64,000 nt of DNA from assembly GCF_020618415.1 (NCBI RefSeq), contig NZ_CP085344.1:3123001-3187000 (forward strand), written 5' to 3'. This document shows, in pieces, positions 44,417 to 53,781 of the stretch (positions are counted from its first letter, which is position 1; the number at the start of each line of letters is the position of its first letter). The position numbers and the translations under genes are program-made. A model generated the notes under the pieces. It saw only the letters and a program-made list of their open reading frames with translations, ran no database searches and had not been told where the DNA came from. The DNA is from Cupriavidus sp. MP-37. Its GTDB lineage: Bacteria; Pseudomonadota; Gammaproteobacteria; Burkholderiales; Burkholderiaceae.

Positions 44417-45242
44417 ATCGCGCATCCCTCGTCAGGGACCCGACACGAGGCTGTCTTCATTCCTTCGCCGAGGCGGCTCGGTCAACGGCGCGCTGGCCGA
44501 GACGGAGGCGCAGGTCCGCGAGCATCCTGGCTCTTTCGCTTTCCGTTGGCAGCTGTTCCAGTGGCTCTGCGTGGTTGGTGACTGGCCCAGGGCCCTCAAG
44601 CAAGTGCAGGTCGCCACACAGCTTGCGCCCGACTTCGCGCAAACCGCGCACGTGTACCGCGATCTGATCCGTGCGGAGGTGTTCCGTGGCGAGGTATTCG
44701 CCGGCCAGCGCACCCCCGGCTCCCTGCTGCCGGCCCCAGCGTGGGTGGCAAAGCTCCACACAGCCCTGGCGGAGAACAACACCGGCGATTGCTCAGCCGC
44801 GGACATCAGCCGCGACCTGGCCCTGTCCCAGGCGCCAGCCTCAGCCGGCGCGCATGACGGCGTGCGCTTTGCCTGGATCACCGACACTGACACACGGCTG
44901 GGACCGACCTGCGAAATCGTGACCGCTGGGCGCTACGCCTGGCCGCCCTTCGCGCAGATGCGCAAGATCGAGTTGGGAAAGACGTCCGGGTTGCTGGATC
45001 TGTTATGGCGCCCGGCCACGGTGACACTCGCCGATGGGGTGGTCAGCCATGGCTTCCTGCCGGTGCGCTACCCGAGCTCCGAGCAAGGCAGCGACGGAAT
45101 CCGGCTGGCTCGCGAAACCAGCTGGGCTGAAGCGGGCGAGACCGGGGTCATCGGTATCGGCCAAAAGACCTGGATGACAGACGCGGGGGATGTCGCCATG
45201 CTGGATGTGACAACGCTCACCCTGGACGCGGAGCATGGCTGA
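44406..45242 (+). CDS. tagJ: Type VI accessory protein TagJ (ImpE family)
   Basis: A 278-residue protein of the ImpE/TagJ family. The helical N-terminal third resembles tetratricopeptide repeats (GALAETEAQVREHPGSFAFRWQLFQWLCVVGDWPRALKQV), and the C-terminal part has the family sequence GRYAWPPFAQMRKIELGKTSGLLDLLWRPATV. In Pseudomonas, TagJ binds TssB and assists ClpV. It overlaps tagK by 11 bases and tssE by 8. Confidence 0.88.
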   Translation: MTLESRIPRQGPDTRLSSFLRRGGSVNGALAETEAQVREHPGSFAFRWQLFQWLCVVGDWPRALKQVQVATQLAPDFAQTAHVYRDLIRAEVFRGEVFAGQRTPGSLLPAPAWVAKLHTALAENNTGDCSAADISRDLALSQAPASAGAHDGVRFAWITDTDTRLGPTCEIVTAGRYAWPPFAQMRKIELGKTSGLLDLLWRPATVTLADGVVSHGFLPVRYPSSEQGSDGIRLARETSWAEAGETGVIGIGQKTWMTDAGDVAMLDVTTLTLDAEHG

Positions 45243-45756
45243 ACACCGCCCGCCGCGCCGCCCGAATTCGCAACTGCTGCCGACGTTGCTGGACCGCCTG
45301 CGCGACGACGCGCCCCAGCGCCAGACGGAAAGCGCGGACGAATACACCGTCACGCGTGCCCAGATGCGCGAGATCATCCAGCGCGATCTCACCTATCTGC
45401 TCAACACCACCAATCGCGAGGATGAAATCGATCGCAAGCGCTATCCCGCTGCAGCCGCATCGACCATCAACTACGGCGTGTCCCCGGTCGCCGGCAGTTA
45501 TCTGGCCGAACACAAGTGGAACGATATCGTCACCATCGTCAGGCGTGCGATCCTGGACTTCGAACCGCGGCTCATCCCCGGCTCGCTGGAAGTGAAGCCG
45601 CTTCTGAAAGAAGATGCGCCGCAACGTTACAACACGCTGGTGTTCGAGATCAAAGGCCTGATCCATATGAACCCGTATCCGATGGCGTTCACTGCCCAAA
45701 GCTCGCTCGACCTGGAAACCAGCCGGATGAGCGTTCAATCGATCCACGCCAGCTGA
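45235..45756 (+). CDS. tssE: Type VI baseplate protein TssE (gp25-like)
   Basis: A 173-residue baseplate wedge protein. Residues ~10-25 (LLPTLLDRLRDD) and the gp25 core, with YLLNTTNR, STINYGVSPVAG and RRAILDFEPRLIPGSLEV, are conserved. It starts sheath polymerisation on the baseplate. It overlaps tagJ by 8 bases; tssF begins 4 bases after it. Confidence 0.93.
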   Translation: MAEHRPPRRPNSQLLPTLLDRLRDDAPQRQTESADEYTVTRAQMREIIQRDLTYLLNTTNREDEIDRKRYPAAAASTINYGVSPVAGSYLAEHKWNDIVTIVRRAILDFEPRLIPGSLEVKPLLKEDAPQRYNTLVFEIKGLIHMNPYPMAFTAQSSLDLETSRMSVQSIHAS

Positions 45757-45760
45757 CACC

Positions 45761-47641
45761 ATGGATCCGCAACTGCTCGACTACTACAACCGCGAGCTCG
45801 TCTATATGCGCGAGCTGGCGGGTGAATTCGCCAAACAGCACCCGAAGGTCGCGAAACGGCTGGGCATGCAGGGCATCGAGGTAGCAGACCCCTACGTGGA
45901 GCGGCTGATCGAGGCGTTCTGCTTCCTGTCAGCGCGTACCGAGATCAAGCTGGACGCAGAGTTCCCACGCTTCACGCAGCGGCTGCTGGAGGTGATCTAC
46001 CCGAACTATGTGGCGCCGACGCCATCGATTGCGGTCGCGCAGTTCCGTCCCAGCCAGAGCGAGGGCGATTTTTCGCATGGCGTGGAGGTTCCGCGCGGCA
46101 CGGAAGTCAACGCGGCGACGGCGCCCGGAGAGAAGACGGCCTGCCAGTTCAGGACCACGCAGCCGTTGATACTGTGGCCGGTTGAGATCACCGAAGCGCG
46201 GCTCACCGGGATTCCGCCCGATGTCAGGGGGCCGGAGCGCTATCTGCCCGCCCATGTGACAGTCCAGGGAGCCCTGCGGCTGCGCCTGCGCTGTACGCGA
46301 GACGCCACCTTCGACCAACTGCAGGGCCTGGACCACCTGCCGGTCTATCTGCGCGGCGATGACCTGATCGCCTCACAACTGTTCGAACTGTTGCACAGCG
46401 CCGGTGTGGCGACGCTGATCGGACGGCCCGGGGCCATGAACGAGCGCCCCTGCGCAGTGGCGCAGGATGCTGTCAGTTACGTGGGAATGGGACCGGGCGA
46501 AGGCGCGCTGCCTTTGCAGTGGAACAGCTTCCACGGGCACAACCTGTTGCATGAGTACTTCGCTTGCCCGCAACGCTTCTACTTCTTCAGCCTCAACAGG
46601 CTCGCTCAGGGCCTGAGCCGGATCCGCGGCAAGGAAGCCGAGATCGTCGTGCTGCTGTCAAAGCCGCCTCGGGATCTCACCGGCAAGGTCGACCGCGAAC
46701 AGTTTGCGCTGTTTTGCACACCGGTGGTCAATCTGTTTCCAAAGCGCACCGATCGCATCGAGGTCACGCCGGGCCGCGTCGAGTTTCATCTGGTCGCCGA
46801 CCGGCAGCATCCGCTTGATTACGAAATCCACGCGGTCAAGCAGCTCAGTGCGCAGAGGTCCCAGCACAGCGCAGGCATTAACTTCCAGCCGCTCTTTACC
46901 ACCCTGAATGGTGATGAAGGCAACCACGGCCGCTATTTTTCCGTGCGGCGCGAGCGGCGGCTGATCTCTGAGCAGGCTCGCAAGTACGGCACGCGCACGG
47001 CATACATCGGCACCGAGCTGTTCGTGTCGCTGGTGGACCAGAACGAAGCGCCCTACCCAGACGCCTTGCGCTACTTGTCAGTGGAATCGCTGGTCACAAA
47101 TCGCGATTTGCCCAATCTGGTACCGCGCAATGGCCGGCACGACCTGACCCCGGCGGCTTCCATCCCCGTCGAGGGGATCGGCCTGATCCGCGCGCCGTCG
47201 GCTCCACGGCCGCCCTTTGCGGACGGTGAAATGGCGTGGCGCCTGATACGGCTGCTAGGCTTCAACTACTTGTCGCTGACTGACCTGGAGCATCGCTCAG
47301 GCGGCCAGGGCCTGCGTGACATGCTGCGTCTTTTCGTAGCGAACGACGACCTCGCGCACCAGGGGCAGATCCAGAGCCTAATCGGCGCCAACGTGAAGCC
47401 AGTCATGCGCCGGCTGCCAGGCAACGGACCCTTGATCTACGGCCGCGGCATCCAGTGCCAGCTCACGGTGGACGAAGGCGGCTTCTCCGGCATCAGCCCA
47501 TACCTGTTCGGCGTAGTGCTGGAGCATTTCCTGGCGCGCCACGTCTCGGTCAATGTCTTCACGCAAACCGAATTGCACTCCATGCAACGCGGCCTGGTGC
47601 ATCGTTGGCCCGTGCGCATGGGCGGCCGCAGCGCCGTGTAG
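45761..47641 (+). CDS. tssF: Type VI baseplate protein TssF
   Basis: A 626-residue baseplate wedge protein. It opens with the family's MDPQLLDYYNRELVYMRELAGEFAKQHPKVAKRLGM and has GIEVADPYVERLIEAFCFLSAR and YPNYVAPTPSIAVAQFRPS. With TssG and TssE it forms the wedges that surround VgrG and join TssK. It is coupled to tssG, which begins two bases after the stop. Confidence 0.95.
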   Translation: MDPQLLDYYNRELVYMRELAGEFAKQHPKVAKRLGMQGIEVADPYVERLIEAFCFLSARTEIKLDAEFPRFTQRLLEVIYPNYVAPTPSIAVAQFRPSQSEGDFSHGVEVPRGTEVNAATAPGEKTACQFRTTQPLILWPVEITEARLTGIPPDVRGPERYLPAHVTVQGALRLRLRCTRDATFDQLQGLDHLPVYLRGDDLIASQLFELLHSAGVATLIGRPGAMNERPCAVAQDAVSYVGMGPGEGALPLQWNSFHGHNLLHEYFACPQRFYFFSLNRLAQGLSRIRGKEAEIVVLLSKPPRDLTGKVDREQFALFCTPVVNLFPKRTDRIEVTPGRVEFHLVADRQHPLDYEIHAVKQLSAQRSQHSAGINFQPLFTTLNGDEGNHGRYFSVRRERRLISEQARKYGTRTAYIGTELFVSLVDQNEAPYPDALRYLSVESLVTNRDLPNLVPRNGRHDLTPAASIPVEGIGLIRAPSAPRPPFADGEMAWRLIRLLGFNYLSLTDLEHRSGGQGLRDMLRLFVANDDLAHQGQIQSLIGANVKPVMRRLPGNGPLIYGRGIQCQLTVDEGGFSGISPYLFGVVLEHFLARHVSVNVFTQTELHSMQRGLVHRWPVRMGGRSAV

Positions 47642-47643
47642 CC

Positions 47644-48684
47644 ATGTTCAAAGGCAACGACGACAATGTGCCGCTCTCGCCGGCGGCGACGGCCGCGCCC
47701 GGAAGCTATGCCGGCCAGGCGCCGTGGAAGCTGAGTTTCCTGGGGCTCCTGCGGCATCTGTCCGCCCGGCACCCTGATTTGCCCCCGATCGGGCAGGCGA
47801 GCCGGCCCCGCGACGAGCCTTTCCGGGCTGGCCAGCAGGCCGCTCTCACCTTCGCGCCCCGCGAGATCGCGCACGTGCAGCCGCTGCCCGGCCGGCTCAA
47901 GGTGCAATTGTTTGGTTTGGGCATGCTGGGGCCGAACGGGGCGCTGCCGATTCATCTGACGGAACTTGTACGCGAGCGTAGCGAGGCACACCGGGACACC
48001 ACCACCGCCGACTTCCTGGACCTCTTCCACCATCGCGCCTTCACGCAGTTCTACCGCGCGTGGGCAGGCGCGCAAGCCAGCGCGGGCCTCGATCGGCGCG
48101 ACGACGAGGTGTTCTCCCGCTATGTCGGCTGGCTGGCGGGCAATGAAGCCGACGAAATCGCGCACAGCACCCTGCCGCCGCACGCCCGGCTCGCTGCGAG
48201 CGCACACCAGGTGCGCGAAGCACGAAATCCCGACGGCATTGCGGCCACGCTTTCACACTTCTTTGGTGTGCCCGTCAGGCTTGAAGAATACATACTGCAC
48301 TGGATCGCCGTCGATCCGGCCGAGCACAGCCGCCTGGGACACCCGGGCGCCCCCGGCGTCATGGGACAAGGCGCCATGCTTGGCGAAATGGTGCCAGACC
48401 GCCAACACAGGTTCCGCCTGGTAATCGGCCCGCTCGGGTTGCAGCAATACTTGAACTTCACGCCGAACGGCAGGGATCTTCCAACGCTCATCGAATGGGT
48501 GCGCGCCTTCGTCGGTTTCGAGTTCGTCTGGGAAGCCGAGCTGCAGGTGATCGCGGACTCGGCGCCACCTGCCATCCTGGGCTCGCAGGAACGTCTGGGC
48601 TGGTCTACATGGCTGGGCGAGCCGGATCGCAGCCGCGCCATCACCGGCATGGTGTTCGAGCCCGAGCACTATGCAACACACTGA
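47644..48684 (+). CDS. tssG: Type VI baseplate protein TssG
   Basis: A 346-residue baseplate protein. Conserved parts are FLGLLRHLSARHPDLPPIGQASRPRDEPFR, the central GMLGPNGALPIHLTELVRER and FLDLFHHRAFTQFYRAW, and GPLGLQQYLNFTPNG. The ATG at 47644 follows the tssF stop by two bases, so translation is probably coupled; the open frame upstream lies inside tssF and is not used. Confidence 0.94.
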   Translation: MFKGNDDNVPLSPAATAAPGSYAGQAPWKLSFLGLLRHLSARHPDLPPIGQASRPRDEPFRAGQQAALTFAPREIAHVQPLPGRLKVQLFGLGMLGPNGALPIHLTELVRERSEAHRDTTTADFLDLFHHRAFTQFYRAWAGAQASAGLDRRDDEVFSRYVGWLAGNEADEIAHSTLPPHARLAASAHQVREARNPDGIAATLSHFFGVPVRLEEYILHWIAVDPAEHSRLGHPGAPGVMGQGAMLGEMVPDRQHRFRLVIGPLGLQQYLNFTPNGRDLPTLIEWVRAFVGFEFVWEAELQVIADSAPPAILGSQERLGWSTWLGEPDRSRAITGMVFEPEHYATH

Positions 48685-48686
48685 CC

Positions 48687-49733
48687 ATGAATGCCAAAGC
48701 CAAGGCCGTATCGGCGCAAAGACCTGAATTTCCTTTCCCAGAACTACTGGAACCTGTCGCACCCGACAGGCCATGCGGTGACGACCTGGAGTACGACCCT
48801 GAGTTCGTCGTGCTGCTGGCCAAGGCGGCGCCGAAGCCCGACGCGCAATACGGCAACTTCGTCAGCGAGCCCGAGGCCATCAACTGGGCGGATCTGGAGC
48901 GCGACTGCCGGCACCTGCTTCTGCGCACGCGCGACATCCGCATCCTGGTGCTGTTGCTACGCTGCCGTACCCGGCTGGGCCAGGCAAGCGGCTTGCGCGA
49001 CGGACTCGCGGCCATGGCGCACCTGCTGGCAAAATGGCCGGATGCCATCCATCCGCAGTTATGCGTCGATGGCGAGACCGATCCCGCGATGCGCGCCAAC
49101 GCGCTGGCCGCGCTGACCGACCCGGAGGGGCTGATGCGGGACGTGCGGGAGTTGACGATCACAGGCAATGCAGCGCTCCGGCTGCAGATCCGGGATGTCG
49201 AGCGGTCGCTCGGCGTGCCGCGCCCCGCGGACGCCCTGGCGCCGGAATCGGTGCGGCAGCAGATACTGGATCTGCGCCGGCAGAACAGCCCCACCCTCAC
49301 GGCACTCGACGAGGCCGCAGGCGAAGCAGCGGCCATTGACGGTTGGGCCAAAGCCAAGCTCCGGCAGGACGGCCCCGACTTGAGCCCGCTGCTAAAGCTG
49401 CTTGGCATGATGGCGAGCACTGCCGCGACCGCCCCGGCACCGCCGGTCGCCGCATCAACCAGCGCGCCAGTCGCTTCTCCTTCCTGCGGCGATGCTGTCG
49501 GGCGTCTTTCTCCTGCCGCAACCGCCGCGTACTCAGGCGCCGGCGAACCGCGGGATCGCGCTGCCGCCCTGGCCGGCATCCGCACCGCGCGTCAATGGTT
49601 CGAACTCCACGAACCCAGCAGCCCGGTGGCGCTGCTGCTCAGGCAGGCCGAGCGGCTGGCCGGCAAGCGCTTCGATGAAGTGTTCCAGGCGATCCCTGCG
49701 GAACTGGTGGAGCGCTGGGCGCAGGACACATAG
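48687..49733 (+). CDS. tssA: Type VI protein TssA
   Basis: A 348-residue protein with the N-terminal ImpA domain (LLEPVAPDRPCGDDLEYDPEFVVLLAKA, then NWADLERDCRHLLLRTRDIRILVLLLRC). It includes an Ala/Pro/Ser-rich linker (~225-275) and a short C-terminal region ending ELVERWAQDT. TssA primes the baseplate and tail assembly. It starts two bases after tssG and is the last gene of the rightward operon. Confidence 0.92.
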   Translation: MNAKAKAVSAQRPEFPFPELLEPVAPDRPCGDDLEYDPEFVVLLAKAAPKPDAQYGNFVSEPEAINWADLERDCRHLLLRTRDIRILVLLLRCRTRLGQASGLRDGLAAMAHLLAKWPDAIHPQLCVDGETDPAMRANALAALTDPEGLMRDVRELTITGNAALRLQIRDVERSLGVPRPADALAPESVRQQILDLRRQNSPTLTALDEAAGEAAAIDGWAKAKLRQDGPDLSPLLKLLGMMASTAATAPAPPVAASTSAPVASPSCGDAVGRLSPAATAAYSGAGEPRDRAAALAGIRTARQWFELHEPSSPVALLLRQAERLAGKRFDEVFQAIPAELVERWAQDT

Positions 49734-49750
49734 CAGGGACCGGCCGCAAG

Positions 49751-49975
49751 CTACTCCAGCATCCCCCGATGCCGGCCCAGCGCCTCCCGCACGATCTCCA
49801 GCAGCCCGCTGCCGGCGTCGGCATCGACATGCCCGAGCAAGGCCCGGCGCATGCGCGGTTCCCAGAAGCGCTTGATATGCCCGGCGATATCCGCGACCGC
49901 CTCCTCGCGATCGGGCATGGCTTCGAAGAAGCTGCCGATCTGGTTGGCCATGGTGACAAGGTTATCGATCTTCAT
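49751..49975 (-). CDS. fdsD: NAD-dependent formate dehydrogenase, delta subunit
   Basis: A 74-residue protein matching the FdsD family: MKIDNLVTMANQIGSFFEAMPDREEAVADIAGHIKRFWEPRMR. It is a small subunit or stabiliser of the soluble molybdenum formate dehydrogenase, needed for full activity in Cupriavidus and Rhodobacter. It overlaps fdhD by four bases. It is the last gene of the leftward fds operon, convergent with the type VI operon 17 bases away. Confidence 0.92.
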   Translation of the reverse strand: MKIDNLVTMANQIGSFFEAMPDREEAVADIAGHIKRFWEPRMRRALLGHVDADAGSGLLEIVREALGRHRGMLE

Positions 49976-50847
49976 GCCAGGCTCTCGTGGGTGCTGCCGT
50001 GCTGCAGGCGTTGGGGATGGGCGTAGACCACGTGCGCGCCGGCGCGCACGAAGCCGGCCAGCGTGATGCTGGCTTGTTCGGCAAGCCGCACCGCCAGCGC
50101 CGTCGGCGCGGACACTGCTGCCAGCACGCCGGCGCCGATGGCGGCGGTCTTCAGCACCATTTCATAGCTGGCGCGGCTGGTCACCAGCACCGCGCCGCTG
50201 GAGATGTCCTCGCCGCTGCGGGCGAGCGCGCCCGCGAGCTTGTCGAGCGCGTTGTGGCGGCCCACGTCTTCACGCACCAGCGACACATGGCCGTCGGCAC
50301 GCAGCCAGGCTGCAGCGTGCGTCGCACCCGTGTGTTGCTGCAGCGCCTGTCGCAGTTGCAGCTGCACGAACGCGGCCTGGATCACGTCGGTATGGAAGCT
50401 GGCATCGCTGCGCACCGGTGCCGGCAGGCGCATCACCTGCTCCAGCGATTCGTTGCCGCACAGCCCGCAGCCGGTGCGCCCGGCCAGTGAGCGGCGGCGG
50501 TCCTTGAGCCGCATGAAGGCTTCAGAGGCGATTTCCAGCTGCACGGCGATGCCATGCGCGCGCGTGTCGATGTCGATGCCGTAGACCTCGCGCGCGCTGC
50601 CGACGATGCCTTCGCTCAGGCTGAAGCCGAGCGCGAAGTCTTCCAGGTCGGCCGGCGTCGCCAGCATCACCGCATGCGAGATGCCGTTGTACTCCAGCGC
50701 CACCGGCACCTCCTCGGCCACCTCGTCGGGGGCGAGCATCAGCTCGCCGCCGCGCCAGCGGTTGACCGCGAAGGTGCTGCGGGTCGCGCTCACGGCGTCT
50801 TCGGCGGCGGCCGGATCGCGTTCCGGCGACTGCATGCAGCGCATCAT
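49972..50847 (-). CDS. fdhD: Formate dehydrogenase accessory sulfurtransferase FdhD (FdsC)
   Basis: A 291-residue protein of the FdhD family. It passes sulfur to the molybdenum cofactor before insertion into the formate dehydrogenase. The functional CxxC motif is present (TGCGLCGNE, ~residue 130), as are LSEGIV and REDVGRHNALDKL. In Cupriavidus the orthologue is called FdsC. It sits between fdsA (15 bases upstream) and fdsD (overlap). Confidence 0.93.
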   Translation of the reverse strand: MMRCMQSPERDPAAAEDAVSATRSTFAVNRWRGGELMLAPDEVAEEVPVALEYNGISHAVMLATPADLEDFALGFSLSEGIVGSAREVYGIDIDTRAHGIAVQLEIASEAFMRLKDRRRSLAGRTGCGLCGNESLEQVMRLPAPVRSDASFHTDVIQAAFVQLQLRQALQQHTGATHAAAWLRADGHVSLVREDVGRHNALDKLAGALARSGEDISSGAVLVTSRASYEMVLKTAAIGAGVLAAVSAPTALAVRLAEQASITLAGFVRAGAHVVYAHPQRLQHGSTHESLA

Positions 50848-50862
50848 CGCAACGCCCTCCGC

Positions 50863-53751
50863 TCAGCCCGCGGCCTGCGCCGGATCGGCGCTGGCCGCCT
50901 CCAGCAGCCGCAGCTGCGTGGCGTTGAAGTCCTGGTACTGGCGCTGCCACGCCGACGGCTGCGCCACCGGCAGCACCTGCACCGCGGTCACCTTGTACTC
51001 GGGGCAGTTGGTGGCCCAGTCAGAGTTGTCGGTGGTGATCACGTTGGCACCCGATTCGGGGAAGTGGAAGGTGGTGTAGACCACGCCCGGCTGCATGCGC
51101 TCGCTGACGATCGCGCGCAGCACGGTGTCGCCGGCGCGGCTCTGCACCCCGACCCAGTCGCCGTCCTTGATGCCGCGCTCTTCCGCGTCGTGCGGATGGA
51201 TCTCGAGCCGGTCCTCGGCATGCCAGTGGACGTTGTCGGTGCGCCGCGTCTGCGCGCCGACGTTGTACTGTGACAGGATGCGCCCGGTGGTCAGGATCAG
51301 CGGGAAGGCACGCGTGACCCTCTCGGTGGTCGGCACATATTTGGTGATGATGAACTTGCCCTTGCCGCGCACGAAGGCGTCGATATGCATGGTCGGCGTG
51401 CCTTCCGGCGCGTCGGCATTGCACGGCCACTGGATGCTGCCCAGTTCCTCCAGCCGCTGGTAGCTGACGCCGGCGAAAGTCGGCGTCAGCCGCGCGATCT
51501 CGTCCATGATCTCCGACGGATGCTGGTAGTCCATCGGATAGCCCAGCGCATTGGCCAGCAGCATGGTGGCTTCCCAGTCGGCATAGCGCGCCTTGGGCGG
51601 CATCACCTTGCGCACGCGCGAGATGCGGCGCTCGGCGTTGGTGAAGGTGCCGTCCTTTTCCAGAAACGACGAGCCCGGCAGGAACACGTGCGCGTACTTG
51701 GCGGTCTCGTTCAGAAAGATGTCCTGCACCACGATGCATTCCATCGACGACAGCGCCTCGGACACGTGCTGCGTGTTCGGGTCCGACTGCACGATGTCCT
51801 CGCCCTGGCAGTACAGGCCCTTGAAGCTGCCGGCCAGCGCGGCCTCGAACATGTTGGGGATGCGCAGGCCCGGCTCGGGGCTGATCTCGACCTTCCAGGC
51901 ATCTTCGAACAGGCCGCGCACGGTCGAGTCCGACACGTGGCGATAGCCCGGCAGTTCATGCGGGAACGAGCCGATATCGCAGGAGCCCTGCACGTTGTTC
52001 TGCCCGCGCAGCGGGTTCACGCCGACGCCCTCGCGGCCGATATTGCCGGTGGCCATGGCAAGGTTGGCGATGCCCATCACGGTGGTCGAGCCTTGCGCGT
52101 GCTCGGTCACGCCCAGGCCGTAGTAGATCGCGGCATTGCCGCCGGTCGCGTACAGGCGCGCCGCGCCGCGCAGCTGATCGGCGGGGATGCCGGTGACGCT
52201 CTCCATGGCCTCGGGCGAGTTCTCCGGCAGCGCGACAAAGTCGCGCCACTGGCCGAACGCGCGGTCCTCGCAGCGCTCGGCGATAAAGGCCTCATTGAGC
52301 AGGCCTTCGGTGACGATCACGTGCGCCAGCGACGTGACCAGCGCGACGTTGGTGCCCGGGCGCAGCTGCAGGTGGAAGTCGGCGCGGATATGCGGCGAAT
52401 CGACCAGGTCGATGCGGCGCGGATCGACCACGATCAGCTTCGCGCCGGCGCGCAGGCGCTTCTTCATGCGCGAGGCAAAGACCGGGTGGCCATCGGTCGG
52501 GTTGGCGCCGATCACCATGATCACGTCGGCCTTCTCGACCGACCTGAAGGTCTGCGTGCCCGCCGATTCGCCCAGGGTCTGCTTCAGCCCGTAGCCGGTC
52601 GGCGAATGGCACACGCGCGCGCAGGTGTCGACGTTGTTGTTGCCGAACGCGGCACGCACCAGCTTCTGCACCAGGTAGCCCTCTTCGTTGGTGCAGCGCG
52701 ACGACACGATGCCGCCGATCGAGTCCTTGCCGTGCTGCGCCTGGATGCGCTTGAATTCCGACGCGGCGTAGTCGATCGCCTCCTCCCACGACACTTCGCG
52801 CCACGGATCGGTGATCTTCGCCCGGATCATCGGCTTGAGGATGCGGTCCTTGTGCGTGGCGTAGCCCCAGGCAAAGCGGCCCTTGACGCAGGCGTGGCCC
52901 TCGTTGGCCTTGCCGTCCTTGTACGGCACCATGCGCACCACTTCATTGCCCTTCATCTCGGCCTTGAACGAGCAGCCCACGCCGCAATAGGCGCAGGTGG
53001 TCACGGTGCTGTGCGAGGGCTGGCCCAGCTTGATGATCGAGGTCTCGGTCAGCGTCGCGGTCGGGCACGCCTGCACGCAGGCGCCGCACGAGACGCAGTC
53101 CGATTCCATGAACGGCTGGCTGGTGCCGGGCGAGACGCGGGAATCGAAGCCGCGGCCGCTGATGGTCAGCGCGAAGGTGCCCTGGGTTTCCTCGCAGGCG
53201 CGCACGCAGCGGTTGCAGACGATGCACTTGGCGGGATCGTAGGTGAAGTAGGGATTGGACTCGTCCTTCTGCATCTGCGTGTGCGTCGCGGTCGGCACGC
53301 TCGAGGCGGCCTGCGGGCCGCCGTCGTGGTAGCGCACTTCGCGCAGGCCGACCACGCCGGCCATGTCCTGCAGCTCGCAGTTGCCGTTGGTGGGGCAGGT
53401 CAGGCAATCGAGCGGGTGGTCGGAGATATACAGCTCCATCACGCCGCGGCGCAGGTCGGCGAGCTTGTCGCTCTGGGTCTTCACCTTCATGCCGGCTTCC
53501 ACCGGCGTGGTGCACGAGGCCGGATAGCCGCGCCGCCCTTCGATCTCGACCAGGCACAGCCGGCACGAGCCGAAGGCATCCAGGCTGTCGGTGGCGCACA
53601 GCTTGGGCACGGCAATCTGCGCCTCCATCGCGGCGCGCATCACCGAGGTGCCGGCCGGCACGGTGACGCTGACGCCGTCGACCTCCAGCGTCACCATCTC
53701 GGTCGAGGGGCTGGCGGGCGTGCCGAAATCTATCTCGTTGCGGGCGTTCAT
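50863..53751 (-). CDS. fdsA: NAD-dependent formate dehydrogenase, alpha (catalytic) subunit
   Basis: A 962-residue molybdenum enzyme subunit that oxidises formate to CO2. The N-terminal [2Fe-2S] ferredoxin part (CRLCLVEIEG) and a His/Cys-type site (CPTNGNCEL) are followed by two [4Fe-4S] motifs (CIVCNRCVRACEE and CVSCGACVQACP), then a further cluster motif (CAYCGVGC), and the bis-MGD domain. The molybdenum-ligand cysteine is in VDTCARVCHSPTGYG (~residue 378). It uses NAD through FdsBG. It is the third gene of fdsGBA-fdhD-fdsD. Confidence 0.96.
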   Translation of the reverse strand: MNARNEIDFGTPASPSTEMVTLEVDGVSVTVPAGTSVMRAAMEAQIAVPKLCATDSLDAFGSCRLCLVEIEGRRGYPASCTTPVEAGMKVKTQSDKLADLRRGVMELYISDHPLDCLTCPTNGNCELQDMAGVVGLREVRYHDGGPQAASSVPTATHTQMQKDESNPYFTYDPAKCIVCNRCVRACEETQGTFALTISGRGFDSRVSPGTSQPFMESDCVSCGACVQACPTATLTETSIIKLGQPSHSTVTTCAYCGVGCSFKAEMKGNEVVRMVPYKDGKANEGHACVKGRFAWGYATHKDRILKPMIRAKITDPWREVSWEEAIDYAASEFKRIQAQHGKDSIGGIVSSRCTNEEGYLVQKLVRAAFGNNNVDTCARVCHSPTGYGLKQTLGESAGTQTFRSVEKADVIMVIGANPTDGHPVFASRMKKRLRAGAKLIVVDPRRIDLVDSPHIRADFHLQLRPGTNVALVTSLAHVIVTEGLLNEAFIAERCEDRAFGQWRDFVALPENSPEAMESVTGIPADQLRGAARLYATGGNAAIYYGLGVTEHAQGSTTVMGIANLAMATGNIGREGVGVNPLRGQNNVQGSCDIGSFPHELPGYRHVSDSTVRGLFEDAWKVEISPEPGLRIPNMFEAALAGSFKGLYCQGEDIVQSDPNTQHVSEALSSMECIVVQDIFLNETAKYAHVFLPGSSFLEKDGTFTNAERRISRVRKVMPPKARYADWEATMLLANALGYPMDYQHPSEIMDEIARLTPTFAGVSYQRLEELGSIQWPCNADAPEGTPTMHIDAFVRGKGKFIITKYVPTTERVTRAFPLILTTGRILSQYNVGAQTRRTDNVHWHAEDRLEIHPHDAEERGIKDGDWVGVQSRAGDTVLRAIVSERMQPGVVYTTFHFPESGANVITTDNSDWATNCPEYKVTAVQVLPVAQPSAWQRQYQDFNATQLRLLEAASADPAQAAG

Positions 53752-53781
53752 GGCGGTTGGTCTCCCGTGTCTCTGCCTGGC

